A DNA stretch of 64,000 bases from Nansenia antarctica (Eukaryota > Chordata > Actinopteri > Argentiniformes > Microstomatidae). The stretch spans positions 6,605,236 through 6,669,235 of the forward strand of contig OZ022349.1 in assembly GCA_963989245.1 (NCBI GenBank), given 5' to 3'. Every line of letters starts with the position of its first letter. Position 1 is the stretch's first letter. Of the stretch, positions 44,962 to 57,811 are shown one piece after another. The translations under genes were made by a program, and so were the position numbers. The notes below the pieces were generated by a model. It did no database searches. It saw only the letters and a program-made list of their open reading frames with translations, and had not been told where the DNA came from.

Positions 44962-47900
44962 ATGGCATTTAAGAGCATTTATAACTTAGTTCTGCTCGTA
45001 GCAGTCACTCTCGTTGTCTCAGTACATTGTGAGTTTCATACATTGGCACATTTAAAACCACAAGCCGACGACAAGACACAGGGAAGAGCAGTGGTCGATC
45101 TCCTCAAGCGTCTGCTGGGGAACAGATCTCAAGAGTTCATAGTGTCAGTCAACAGAAGTCTATCCAACGACAGTCTGGACGTGTGCCAACTCCAGTCGGC
45201 GAAAAACAATAAAATTGTAGCAACTGGCAGCACTGGGGTGGCTGTTGCGTCGGGAATTTATAACTACTTGAAATACTTCTGTAACTGTCATGTATCTTGG
45301 TCAGCTAACCAGTTAAATGTTCCACATCCCTTGCCTCGGATCACGGGACTACTGCGCATCAGCACACCACACAAGTAGGTACACAAGACAAAAGTACCGT
45401 GTACCATATGGAATTGGTCTCGAAAGCTTTTATGTGGGAGCAGAACTTGAAGAGCAGGAAACACAAGGGTCATGTCAAATAATTGTGTGGATTGTACAGT
45501 GCCCTAAACGTGCTCGTATAGATGTATGGACCATGTATAGCTTAGTATGAATTTAAAGGATGCAAATATGATATGTAAATATGCTGTATGGACATTGTTT
45601 AGCTTTTAGACTATACCCTCTGTAACACTATCAAGAGGCCGGGGAAGTAGCCTGGGCAGGGGCCACGGAATCTCCAATGGGACACTTCAATTACTTGGTC
45701 TTAAGCGTCAAACTACCAGGTGGAATTAAAGGTCCAGCTGGGGTATGACCCATGTTGTGTTCTGGCCTCTACCGCTGCATTATGGAACAGGGAAAACCAG
45801 GGGTGCGTGAAAAATTGAGCATTGTCTCAGTTTAGTTTTCCTTGTTCACAAGAGCGCGGTGGACACCCTTTAAAGCGCCCTTCAATTAGTATCTGTAGTG
45901 AATTAGCCTCGCATCAGCTAATCCCAGATATGTCATGTGCACAGATTGTAAAGTGCAAGCATGTGACAGATTTTCCTATGACAATCATTGTTAGATTGTA
46001 AAGTGCAAGCATGTGACCGTTTTTCCCATGACAATCATTGAATCAGAATCAGAATCGCTTTTATTACATCTTATACATCATCTATTACTGTACAAGTACA
46101 CAAGTCAAATTATTTGGCTTTGGTCCCTGCAACATTGACATTGCAGCATGCAGATACAAAACTCAATAATAACAAGTAAGTAAGAAAGTAACCCTGCATT
46201 AATGAAGTAATAAAGTGATGGATTTTATAGTGGGGCGGCTGTCTAATGATCGCAAGGTTGGCAGATCGACGGTTTGAGCCCCGGCTGGCCACATGTCGAA
46301 GTGTCCTTGGGCAAGACACTGAACCCCAAATTGCTCCCGGTGAGTGGAATCTGGTGTCTTGAATCTGATGCGATCTGCTATTGGGAGCCAGTGGAGGGTG
46401 CGAAGGTGGGGGGTAACATGAGAGAATTTGGGGAGGTTGAAAACCAGACAGCAGGCGGCAGCATTCTGGATGAGCTGCACAGGTCTGATGGAGGAGGCGG
46501 GAGCCAGAACCCATGTGAGGAGATTACAGAACCAAGAGAGTTGGTAGAGAGGGAGAACAGTAAGGGCCCTAGGACAGAGCCTAGGGGTACCCCAGTGCTG
46601 AGGGTTTGTGCCTGGAAAGTGTGAAGTAAGTATGATTTAAGTATGACTACTTAAAAAACATATCCACAAGAAGATGTGAAGAGACAACCATCTCTTTGTT
46701 GCCCTTCTGGTGATGTTTTTACAATAAGTAGTCATACAGTACTGTACTGAAAGTGGAGGTTGCTGTTACTCAAGAAGGTGACCATGAACAAAAGAAGTGT
46801 CTGGATGTGTCAACAATTATAACATCCGGAAACCTGAACTAACCCACAATTTGTGAAGGACCCATGAAATGTCAGAGGAGGTAGTAATGATAACATGGTT
46901 ATGTTCTTCTTGCGTTCATGTGTTTTGCTCTTTTTACTGACCAGATTCCGGTACTATCAGAATGTCTGCACTGTAAGCTACTCCTCAGTGTGGTGGGACT
47001 GGCCGCGATGGCAGAGAGAGATCGACTGGATGGCACTCAATGGCATCAATCTGCCATTGGCATTTACTGGGCAAGAGGCCTTGTGGCAAGAGGTGAGAGA
47101 TTGTGTGTTAGGCAGAAGTAGTGGACTGGCCATCTGGAACACCGGGAGAATTCCCGGTGGGCCGGTCGATCTGTGGGCCGTGGGGCCAGTAAGTGCTGAG
47201 ATCTTTGGACTTCATGCAGCCAGTAAGCGCTGAGATCTTTGGACTTCATGCAGCCAGTAAGCGCTGAGATCTTTGGACTTCATGCAGCCCTGCCCGGAAT
47301 GCTATTATTCTCTCTTCGGTTTTCTGCAGTTCTACAACAGTCAGCCGTCAATCGCTCGAGTGCTTCATTGATTTCGAGTGTGTCATTGATTTTCAACAAC
47401 GCTGAAATGTATATATATTTTTTTGAAATAACAGTCTGAACATTAAATCGGCTGCTGACTTGCGGCCCAACCGACCAGACCGTGTCACACATGTCGCTTT
47501 TCCCTTTGAAATGTCACTAAATAACCATGCTGAATCATTACTTAGGATGCATTGCTCACTCTCGACACGAGAGTGACAAGAGTTACTTCTGCCTTTGACA
47601 GGAAATTAGACCAATGTATTTTGTACATTTAAAACATCTACAACTATAAGATGTACTGTAAATATAGTAGACCATCTCTTTAATTGAGAAATGTTGAGGG
47701 AGAGAGCATGTGTTGGAGGGAGAAGATGGAGACATTTTGATTGATGGACAGGTTAAGTTGGTCAGGTTATGTCACCTGACATAAGTGTTTTATGCATCAG
47801 GTGTATCTCTCTCTGGGCCTGAACCAGACTGAAGTCGACCACTTCTTCAGCGGCCCCGCCTTCCTAGCCTGGAACCGAATGGGGAACATGTTTAAGTGGG

Positions 47901-49879
47901 GCGGACCCCTTCCACAGTCCTGGCACGTGAAGCAGCTCTACCTCCAAGTACTAGCATTTTGATTCATCTACAACATGGCACCCCCCACCCCTCCCACCCG
48001 CATTTGGAATAATAACTATATATGTATTTTTTCTTTCTCTCCAGTTCAAAATATTAGACAGAATGAGATCCTTTGGAATGATACCTGTCCTGCCTGCCTT
48101 CTCAGGGAACGTGCCTCAAGGCATTGTCAGGTATGACTCTTGATGGTATGACTCTTTGCAAATGGCTTGTACATGTTTCCTCAAGCTAATTTATTTTGTT
48201 GAAATAGAAAAAAATTACATTTGACAATGGAGTTGCAACCTTGTTTTTCAGGTTGTTTCCAAAAGCAAATTTCACCAAACTGGGATCGTGGGGCAGTTTC
48301 AACTGCAGTTACTCGTGCGCCTACATCCTGGACCCCCGTGACCCCCTCTTTCTTAGAATCGGCTCTCTGTTCCTGTCCCAGGTAGTGAAGCAGTTTGGGA
48401 CAGACCACATCTATAACACTGACACCTTCAATGAGATGACACCGCCTTCCTCTGACCTAACCTATCTGTCTGCAGTCAGTGGTGCTGTTTTCAACTCCAT
48501 GACAACAGGTGAGAAATACCCCAAAAGATGACAATGTGATACGTATAGTATAGTATGGCTTTCTAATATTACTTAAAAAGGCTTGGTTGTAATTGCTGTA
48601 ATTATGTATTGCACACAGCTTCCCCCAACCCTTTTGTTCCTCTCTCACCCAAATCTCACCCAATTCTTGTTTGTCTCCAGTGGATCCCCAGGCCATTTGG
48701 CTGATGCAGGGCTGGCTGTTCTACAGTGACCAGTCATTCTGGCAGCCGGCCCAGATTCAGGCCTTCCTGCATGGATTACCCATTGGACGTATGATTGTGC
48801 TGGACTTGATGGCAGAGGCCAATCCAGTTTTCACTCATACCAAGTCTTTCTTCGGCCAGCCCTTCATTTGGTGCATGCTCCATAACTTTGGTGGCAACAG
48901 CGGCCTATTTGGCACAGTGGAGAGCGTCAACTCTGGGCCATTCGAGGCTCTCCGTTTCCCCAACTCCTCCCTGGTCGGCCTTGGGATAGCGCCTGAGGGC
49001 ATCGAGCAGAACCCTGTGGTGTACGAGTTGATGAGTGAGCTGGCATGGCACAAAGAACCGGTCAACCTGGGAAAGTGGGTGTCCCTGTATGCCGCCCGGC
49101 GCTACGGCAGCACCAACGAGAACCTGACGGCCGCCTGGAGCCTGCTCTTCCGCAGTGTTTACAACTGCACTGTGCCACACGCCAACAACGACAGCCCACT
49201 GGTGCACCGGCCCTCCCTCCGCATGAACATGGATGTGTGGTACAACCCAGCCGATCTGTACGAGGCCTGGAGGCTGATGTGCCAGGCGGCCCCATCACTC
49301 ATGGCCAAGGAGACCTTCCGTTACGACTTGGTGGACGTCACCCGGGAAGTCCTGCAGCTCCTCACCACTGAGTTCTACCGCGACATCAAGGACGCCTTCC
49401 AGGCAAAGAAGTTGCCAGAGCTGCTTGAGGCAGGCGGTGTCCTGGTGTACGACCTACTGCCTGAACTGAACCGTCTCCTGTCTAGTGACGTCAACTTCCT
49501 GCTAGGGACGTGGCTGGCGAGAGCACGGTCCCTGGCCCTGAACGAGGGGGAGGCGCGGCTGTATGACATGAATGCTAGGAACCAGGTCACCCTCTGGGGC
49601 CCCGATGGCAACATTCTGGACTACGCCAACAAAGAGTGGGGCGGCCTTATGGAAGATTACTATGCCCAGCGCTGGAACCTGTTTGTCAACACCCTTGTGG
49701 AGTGCTTGGACAGGGGCCAACCTTTCAAACAAGATGCCTTCAATAAGGCAGTTTTCCAGGTGGAGAATCGGTTTGTTTCCAATGGTAGGAAGTACCCCAC
49801 CAAACCTCAGGGGGACACCTTGGAGATTGTCACCAGAATCTTCCATAAATATTACCCACAGGCCTTGAAGAGAATATAG
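44962..49879 (+). CDS. naglu: Alpha-N-acetylglucosaminidase, tandem copy 1 (749 residues)
   Basis: NAGLU (glycoside hydrolase 89) removes terminal alpha-N-acetylglucosamine from heparan sulfate in the lysosome. Exons are 44,962-45,374, 46,945-47,092, 47,801-47,947, 48,045-48,130, 48,252-48,508 and 48,681-49,879. The total of 2,250 bp is exactly 750 codons, close to the 743 residues of the human enzyme. A signal peptide (NLVLLVAVTLVVSVHC) is followed by the small N-terminal domain (CHVSWSANQL). The TIM barrel has YYQNVCTVSYSSVWWDW, DTFNEMTPPSSD (first catalytic Glu), WCMLHNFGGNSGLFG and APEGIEQNPVVYELMSEL (second catalytic Glu). The helical C-terminus ends in KYYPQALKRI. Several N-glycosylation sequons are present (NRS, NFT, NCS, NLT, NCT). 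All introns are GT-AG. No lesion seen. The upstream in-frame TTG at 44,941 is not needed, because the first ATG lies directly before the signal peptide. Confidence 0.95.
46030..46480. repeat. SINE and L2-like LINE fragments in naglu copy 1 intron 1
   Basis: Bases 46,030-46,110 are a LINE-type tail (AATCAGAATCAGAATCGCTT). Bases 46,225-46,335 are a tRNA-derived SINE (GGTTTGAGCCCCGG, GTGTCCTTGGGCAAGACACT). On the minus strand 46,480-46,330 encode LQ-type L2/Rex reverse-transcriptase C-terminus (LIQNAAACCLVFNLP, LRTLHWLPI). None is matched in naglu copy 2. Confidence 0.65.
47186..47290. repeat. 35-bp tandem repeat, three copies, naglu copy 1 intron 2
   Basis: The unit CCAGTAAGCGCTGAGATCTT...ATGCAG is repeated three times, the first with one substitution. 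Each unit contains CAG|TAAG. It is absent from naglu copy 2. Confidence 0.85.
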
Positions 49880-51385
49880 TAAGCCTGTAGTTACTCTTTG
49901 TGGAAAGATGTCACATGTCACCTCTCTTTCTGCACAGGGTGATCCACAGGGGGGGAGCAAACCTACTCTCTCACAGGTTAAGTCAATGCTAACCTGAATT
50001 TGAGGCTAAATTCAAGTGCTCTTGACCAATAAAATCTGATTCCCTTCCATATGTAAGATCAATCAAAACATATCGATAACTTAATGCATTTAGATTAAAA
50101 AGCACATGCATTAAATGTGCTAAATGATCAAATGAAAAACGTAATAGTTAAGATGTTTGATACAGTTATAATGTTGAATGAGATTGTAATTCTTGTAAAA
50201 AAAAAATCTGTGATAACAATGGATTACCAATAACAACTACGAATAGTTTTTATAAGGGCATTTTTTTTTACTCACTTTCAACAAATGAAAATGTATTGAT
50301 TCGAACTGTAGACCAGTATGTAATTACATTTTTCTTATTTTCCTTTTCTGTTCGCAAAGTTTTTCAACTTTGGATTTATGATGTGACTCTAGCCAAATCA
50401 ATGCAAATCTGTGCGGAAATTGTCAGAGTGGACACCGCTAAAACCCAGAGGATGTCAAACAGCTAGTTCCCTCAAGCAATCAGGCTATTGACTGAAGAAA
50501 ACAAAAGACTCTCCCCCAAACCAACCACACTCGCACTGTATCATATTGCATTTCATCTTATTGTACTTTGCACAGCATTTTGCACTATTGATTCCACTGT
50601 ATTACGACTGGTTCCACTGTAGTATGACTACCATCACTTTATTACTTTATTATTAATTACTTTACTTATTTTTACTTAACTCTATTATTGCGATTTTGTA
50701 TCTTGCTGCAATGCCAATGTTGAGGAACCTCAGCCAAAGAATGTTAATGTTGTGTACTTGTACATTGGATGTAATAAAGCAATTCTGATTCAGATTCTTT
50801 AGGGAGATGTGCAGACCCAAATGCAAATATGTGACACGGTCTGGTGATAGGGGTAACAAGTCTGCAACCAATCAAAATGTTCAGACTTTTATTTTGAAAC
50901 ACGTAAATACATTTCAACGTTGTTGAAAATCACAACACAAACTCGCTAGTCAAGCCAAAGGGGGACATCGTTTCTGCGAAAACTCAGATAAAACTCAGAT
51001 AATTCACGCAACATGGGGGAGGGGGCAAACTTATAATATGGGCTGCACACACAGCCCTCTAAATCATTTTTCTTTGCATTTGTGCCTCAACTAAAGTTGT
51101 TTCAAATGACCACCAGACAGAGGCATAGATTTTCTTGCTTTGGGCAACTAAAGTCCTAGGGCCGGCCCTGTTTACCAGGCTATTAACATGGTCAGTATAT
51201 TTTAGCCTAAAGTAGCTGAAATAGAAACTTGGGTAACACTCAGTTATAATCATTTTCTGCAGGTTTTTCATTGCTGAGGTCAAATTACTCCAAATATAAA
51301 AGTTGTTAGTTAATTTGAATATAATAGGAGGGGGTTAAAGTCGGATTGAAGTGGAAAATATGAAACTATGTGTTTTACAACTCTC
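49880..51385. other. Intergenic region between naglu copies, LINE 3' tail
   Basis: Bases 49,880-50,250 resemble the sequence after naglu copy 2 (57,812-58,060). Bases 50,480-50,800 look like a LINE 3' tail (TGTATCTTGCTGCAATGCC...AATAAAGCAATTCTGATTC). From about 51,170 the copy 2 unit begins. No other gene seen. Confidence 0.5.
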
Positions 51386-51551
51386 TACTGTGATTGGTTT
51401 ATACTACTTTGATTGACTTGACAAAATCCCACTCTGATTGGCTGATCAGAGTATTCTAACCAACCCAGACTCTTCCTGTTTGCCTGCCAGTCCAAACATG
51501 CAATGAGAGCTTTCACCCCACACACTCACTGGAATCGACTGGGATATAAAG
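51386..51551 (+). promoter_or_regulatory. naglu copy 2 promoter
   Basis: Reverse CCAAT boxes near 51,392 and 51,436 and the ETS-like CTTCCTG are shared with copy 1. The TATAAG of copy 1 is replaced by TGCAATGAGAGC. GATATAAAG lies just before the ATG. Confidence 0.45.
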
Positions 51552-54500
51552 ATGACATTTAAGAGCATTTATAACTTAGTTCTTCTGCTCGTAGCAGCAG
51601 TCACTCTCGTTGTCTCGGTGCATTGCGTACATGAGTTTCATACATTGGCACATTTAAAACCACAAGCCGACGACAAGACCCAGGGGAGAGCAGTGGTCGA
51701 TCTCCTCAAGCGTCTGCTGGGGAGCAGATCTCAGGAGTTCATAGTGTCCGTCAACAGAAGTCTGTCCCAGGACGGTCTGGACGTGTGCACACTTCGATCG
51801 ACGAAAAACAATAAGATCGTAGCGAAAGGCAGCACGGGGGTGGCTGTGGCGTCGGGGATTTATAACTACTTGAAATACTTCTGTAGCTGTCATGTGTCCT
51901 GGTCAGCTAACCAGTTAGATATTCCACATCCCTTGCCTCGGATCACGGGACTGCTGCGCATCAGCACGCCACACAAGTAGGTTTAAAACAAGACTTTAAA
52001 AGTAACCTTGTACTAAGCGTTGAACAATGAATGAATGAATGAATGGTCTTTATTGTCATTAATATAGTACAGGTACCATACAACGACATTTGGGAGGGGG
52101 GGCTCCCCTGGTGCTACTAAAAACAAGAAGGGAAAAAGAGCTGGTTTACATAAATAAAGGCTATGTACACTATCCACTATACTATACTAAGTATAGTATA
52201 CAAATAAAACACTGTGCTGTACTCTATGCTATGCTATATTAAAAGTACACACCACACAAGTAGGTACACAAGACTAGTTTAAAAGTACCTTGTAATAACA
52301 GGGTATCCGCGGTGTCTTGAAAAGTATTCAAAGTTGATAAATAAATGTTGGGAAAATCAAGACCCTTAATAAGTATTAAAAAGTCATCACGATTTTATGA
52401 GGTCTTGAATTTTGTTGGTATTTTTCTGAATTAGAAAAAGAAAAGAGTTTGAGTCCTAAAAACGTTTAGTAAAAGTTTGAAGAATGTATTAGTTTTATAA
52501 AAAAAACAAAGATGAACCGGACATTCTGTTGTATGATAGTGGTCTGGTCTATTGCAAACTAAAACTGTTAAGTTAAAGGTGTCACTGATGTAAATGGTTA
52601 CAGCTCTCCCTAGTGGCGGTGAGGTCTGGAAAAATATTGACAAGGTCTTTAAAAAGTCTTAGAAAGGTGTTGAAATTAACCTCAAGATTCCTGTATATAC
52701 CCTGTTAAAAGTACCTTGTAATAAGCGTTGAACAAACTGAAATGTAGAGGAATTAGGTCAGTAAGTACAGTGCCCTAAAAAAACGTGCTCGTATTATGGA
52801 CCATGTACTGTATAGCTTAGTATGCATTTAAAGGTTGCAAAATAGGATTTGAAAGGTAGTGCCTTTTGTAAATATGCTGTATGGACATTGATTGTTGAGC
52901 TTTTGGACTATAGTAGGCTACCCTCTGTAACACTATCAAGAAGTAGCCTGGGACTACCCAGGTGGAATTAAAGGTCCAGTGTGTCGATTTGAGCTCATGT
53001 AATAGTGCTAAATAGCCATGATGAATTGGTACAGTGCTTTAGGAATCATTTCTAAAGCAAATGTCCTGCTGTAGCCTATATAGCCTAAATGGTAGCAAAA
53101 AAGGTTATGCCTCATTTAACAGAGTAACAGGTGTGAGGACCTGTTACACCACCCTTTAGATAGTATGATGTTGATTATTTGAGATTATGACAGACAACTG
53201 TGAACAAGGAATATCCCCACACACACAATGTTTCATCGTGCACATACGTTAGATGTGCCACCTCTCAGTGGCAGCTGGGGTATGACCCATGTTGTGTTCT
53301 GGTCTCTACCGCTGCATTTATGGAACCGGGAAAACCAGGGGTGCGTGAACAATTGTCTCAGTTCAGTTAACAGCGGGGTGGACACTTGTTTAATAGCCGG
53401 GCCCTTTAAAGCGCCCTTCAATTAGTATCTGTAGTGAATTAGCCTCGCATCAGCTAGTCCCAGCTATGTCATGTGCACAGATTGTAAAGTGCAAGCATGT
53501 GACAGACTTTCCCATCACTCAACTCGACCGGTGAAGTGTTTCATGTGACTCATATGTAGGCTATAATTTGTTTTGGGGGTAACATAAACTTGCATTTTTC
53601 CTACATTTTTTTTTAAAGAGAGGTGTTATACCTACATGTCCACTTACTTGGAGTGTTGTTGACTCATCTAGACACTTCAGCCTGTTTCATTCATAGTTGC
53701 ATTCTTGATCAACTTTTGCTGGACTTAAGGCTAGCATTATAGCACCCATGCTAGTGGAAGTGGACTGGAAAACTAACCACTGCTCTCAGTATGACTAGGC
53801 CTACTTTAGAAAACATCTCCACAATAAATTCTACAGCCATCTCACGTCTTTCTTGCCCTTACTGGGGACGTTTTTACAATAAGTAGTCATGTTACGGTAC
53901 ATGTGGGAATACGGTACATGTGGGAAAACTAGGGTTAGGTGCTACGGTTAAGGTTAGGGTTAGGGTTAGGGGTAGGGTTAGACATGCCAGCATGTAACAA
54001 GTCGACGTAGCCCTTGTCGTGTTTCGTAATATAAACGCGTGAGACAACTGTTAACTAAATATATCTGGTACTTTATTAACCATCCAGTTCCACCATTCAA
54101 TCCAATCTCCCGCTTTCCCACTCATTCCAACTCATTCCCATTGGTCTACAGCATAAGCGTCACACCATATATTTATTATCATTATGTTCTAACTAACATA
54201 ATACCACAACCCTAACCCTAGTATTCCCACATGTACCGTAACAGTACTGTAGTGAAAGTGGAGGTTGCTGTTCCCATCATTTCTCCTAGCATGGCTAATG
54301 CTAGCCCGAAGTCCAGTAGAAGTTGCTCAAGAAGGTGACCATGAACAAAATGATTGTCTGGATGTGTCAACAATTATAACATCCGGAAACTTGAACTAAC
54401 CCACAATTTGTGAAGGACCCATAACATGTGAGAGGTTGTGAGAGGAGGTAGTAATGATAACATGGTTATGTTCTTTTTGCGTTCATGTGTTTTGTACTTT

Positions 54501-57500
54501 TTTACTTTTTACCAGATTCCGGTACTATCAGAATGTCTGCACTGTAAGCTACTCCTCAGTGTGGTGGGACTGGCCGCGATGGCAGAGAGAGATCGACTGG
54601 ATGGCACTCAATGGCATCAATCTGCCATTGGCATTTACTGGGCAAGAGGCCTTGTGGCAAGAGGTGAGAGATTGTGTGTTTGGCAGAAGTAGCGGTGGAC
54701 TGGCCATCTGGAACACCGGGAGAATGTTATCATTGCCAACGCTGGAGCATCAAAGGGAGCGCATTTTGAGGGAGAGAGAAAGATGTGTTGGAGGGAGGAG
54801 ATGGAGACATTTTGATTGATGGACAGGTTAAGTTGAGACATCTTCTGCCCCCCACCACTACGTCTCCTAAAGACACCCGCTTTCCCCTCTACTGTGTCCC
54901 TAAGAACTTCTATTGCCCTCCTTGTACTGTTTCTCGGTTTCTCCAGTGTAAAAAAAAAAACTAGGTTTTAGAAGAAGGTGATAGGAGAAGGTTTTTCCTT
55001 CTATCAATGGCCCCGGGCCTGAGCTAGATTACTCTTCCTGCTATGAATGGTGGACTGATGATTCACATGCTTAGTATTCAAATGTATTGATTGTAAGTCG
55101 CTTTGGAATAAGGCGTCTGCTAAATGCCAAAAATGTAAATGTAAGTTGGTCAGGTTATGTCACCTGACATAAGTGTTTTATGCATCAGGTGTATCTCTCT
55201 CTGGGCCTGAACCAGACTGAAATCGACCACTTCTTCAGCGGCCCCGCCTTTCTAGCCTGGAACCGAATGGGGAACATGTTTAAGTGGGGCGGACCCCTTC
55301 CACAGTCCTGGCACGTGAAGCAGCTCTACCTCCAAGTACTAGCATTTTGATTCATCTACAACATGGCACCCCCCTCCCCCCCCTGCATTTGGAATAATAA
55401 CTATATATGTCATGTTTTTTTTTGTTCTTTCTCTCCAGTTCAAAATATTAGACAGAATGAGATCCTTTGGAATGATACCTGTCCTGCCTGCCTTCTCAGG
55501 GAACGTGCCTCAAGGCATTGTCAGGTATGACTCTTTTTTTTTTTGTCCCCCCTCCCCTTCCCAATCTCCCTTTACCCCAACAGTCCCCCACCTCCCTCTC
55601 CTCTCACAAATGTCCCTCCCGCCACGTACCTCCAACCCACCCGCCCAATCACAGCTCCCCACCCCCACCCCACAGGACCCCATGGAAGGAGCAAGATTAG
55701 TAGATCGTCTTGAGAATGGTAATGGTTTGATCCCAGCAAGAAATATTATCAGAGATTGCCTGATGCCTATTAGCTATCCAGTGTTCCATGCTGGCTATGT
55801 CTATAAAGTCTAAGATCCACCTCTGCGTGGTCAAGAAATGGGGTGACACCTGCAAGCTATAAGCCTTTTGGCCGCTGTAAGGTACGACTCTTGATGGTAT
55901 GACACTCTGCAAATGGCTTGTACATTTTAAACTGCTTCCTCAAGCCAATTTCCTTTGTTGAAATACAAAAAAAAGACATTTGACAATCTGTCCATCCAGA
56001 CGCAAAACTGCATTCATGTTTATGCACATCCCCATTGACGTTAGTGACGAGTCCGCCTTGCGTAGACTTCACCCCATCACACATTTTTCAAAACTTCCTG
56101 TGTCATTGAATCCGTGTTTTTTTCAGGTTGTTTCCAAATGCAAATTTCACCAAACTGGGACCGTGGAGCCATTTCAACTGCAGTTACTCGTGCGCCTACA
56201 TCCTGGACCCCCGTGACCCCCTCTTTCTTAGAATCGGCTCTCTGTTCCTGTCCCAGGTAGTGAAGCAGTTTGGGACAGACCACATCTATAACACTGACAC
56301 CTTCAATGAGATGACACCGCCCTCCTCTGACCTAACCTATCTGTCTGCAGTCAGTGGTGCTGTTTTCAACTCCATGACAACGGGTGAGAAATACCCCCAA
56401 AAGTCCAAATAAGTAATTTGATCAGCTAATGCTAGCAAGGTGAGCTGACAATGTGATGCATGTAGTGTAGACTTCTACTGTACAGGATATGGCTTTCTAG
56501 TATTACTGTAATTATCTTACACGTGCTGACCTGATGCCAGTTTGTATCGCACACAGCTTCCCCACGTCTTTTTTTCCTCTCTCACCCAATTCTTGTTTGT
56601 CTCCAGTGGATCCCCAGGCCATTTGGCTGATGCAGGGCTGGCTGTTCTACAGTGACCAGTCATTCTGGCAGCCGGCCCAGATTCAGGCCCTCCTGCATGG
56701 ATTACCCATTGGACGTATGATTGTGCTGGACTTGATTGCAGAGGCCAGTCCAATTTTCAATTACACCAAGTCTTTCTTCGGCCAGCCCTTCATTTGGTGC
56801 ATGCTCCATAACTTTGGTGGCAACAGCGGCCTATTTGGCACGGTGGAGAGCGTCAACTCTGGGCCATTCGAGGCTCTCCGTTTCCCCAACTCCTCCCTGG
56901 TCGGCCTTGGGATAGCGCCTGAGGGCATAGAGCAGAACCCTGTGGTGTACGAGTTGATGAGTGAGCTGGCATGGCGCAAGGAACCGGTCAACCTGGGAAA
57001 GTGGGTGTCCCTGTATGCTGCCCGGCGCTACGGCAGCACCAACGAGAACCTGACGGCCGCCTGGAGGCTGCTCTTCCGCAGTGTTTACAACTGTACTGTG
57101 CCACACTACAAGAACCACAACCACAGCCCACTGGTGCACCGGCCCTCCCTCCGCATGAACATGGATGTGTGGTACAACCCAGCCGATCTGTACGAGGCCT
57201 GGAGGCTGATGTGCCAGGCGGCCCCATCACTCATGGCCAAGGAGACCTTCCGTTACGACTTGGTGGACGTCACCCGGGAAGTCCTGCAGCGCCTCACCAC
57301 TGAGTTCTACCGCGACATCAAGGACGCCTTCCAGGCAAAGAAGTTGCCAGAGCTGCTCGCAGCAGGCGGTGTCCTGGTGTACGACCTACTGCCTGAACTG
57401 AACCGTCTCCTGTCTAGTGACGTCAACTTCCTGCTAGGGACGTGGCTGGGGAGAGCACGGTCCCTGGCCCTGAACGAGGGGGAGGCGCGGCTGTATGACA

Positions 57501-57811
57501 TGAATGCTAGGAACCAGGTCACCCTCTGGGGCCCCGAAGGCAACATTCTGGACTACGCCAACAAAGAGTGGGGCGGCCTTATGGAGGATTACTATGCCCA
57601 GCGCTGGAGCCTGTTTGTCAACACCCTTGTGGAGTGCTTGGACAGGGGCCAACCTTTCAAACAAGACGCCTTCAATCAGGCAGTTTTCCAGGTGGAGAAG
57701 CGGTTTGTTTTCAATGGTAGGAAGTACCCTACCAAACCTCAGGGGGACACCATGGAGATTGTCTCCAGAATCTTTCTTAAATATTACCCACAGGCCTTGA
57801 AGAGACTATAG
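51552..57811 (+). CDS. naglu: Alpha-N-acetylglucosaminidase, tandem copy 2 (755 residues)
   Basis: This is a second complete NAGLU gene in the same orientation. Exons are 51,552-51,976, 54,516-54,663, 55,189-55,335, 55,439-55,524, 56,127-56,383 and 56,607-57,811. The total of 2,268 bp is exactly 756 codons. Exons 2-5 have the same lengths as in copy 1 (148, 147, 86, 257). Exon 1 is 12 bp longer (extra residues in and just after the signal peptide). Exon 6 is 6 bp longer (HYKNHNHSP against HANNDSP). Both catalytic glutamate motifs (TFNEMTPPSS, APEGIEQN) are kept. Differences are mostly conservative, so both copies look functional. Introns diverge strongly through insertions: intron 1 holds a LINE tail, two MITEs and telomere-like repeats, and intron 4 a pyrimidine-rich block. 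Confidence 0.95.
52022..52110. repeat. LINE/SINE 3' tail in naglu copy 2 intron 1
   Basis: (AATG)n followed by GTCTTTATTGTCATT and CATACAACGACATTTGGGAG, a widespread fish LINE tail. Confidence 0.6.
52299..52704. mobile_element. MITE family CAGGGTATCCGC...ATATACCCTG, copy 1
   Basis: The 406-bp element begins CAGGGTATCCGCGGTGTC and ends CTGTATATACCCTG. It is related at high identity to 63,337-63,710. The 20 bp on its left (TTAAAAGTACCTTGTAATAA) recur exactly on its right, an unusually long target duplication if that is what it is. No coding content. Confidence 0.75.
53891..54242. mobile_element. MITE-like insertion with telomere-like repeats in naglu copy 2 intron 1
   Basis: The ends GTTACGGTACATGTGGGAAT and its reverse complement flank about 350 bp. 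Copy 1 has the empty site (AGTAGTCATACAGTACTG near 46,735). Inside the left end is AGGGTTAGGGTTAGGGGTAGGG (53,955-53,980), and inside the right end its complement (AACCCTAACCCTAG). Confidence 0.75.
54840..55143. repeat. Fish SINE/LINE-tail element in naglu copy 2 intron 2
   Basis: Ends in GTAAGTCGCTTTGGAATAAGG followed by CGTCTGCTAAATGCC, a tail common in fish genomes, and a TGTAAATGTAA terminus. Confidence 0.65.

Noticed and set aside
48835..49960. Long open frames antisense to naglu exon 6
   Set aside because: They are shadows of the conserved sense frame, and the same shadows appear in naglu copy 2.
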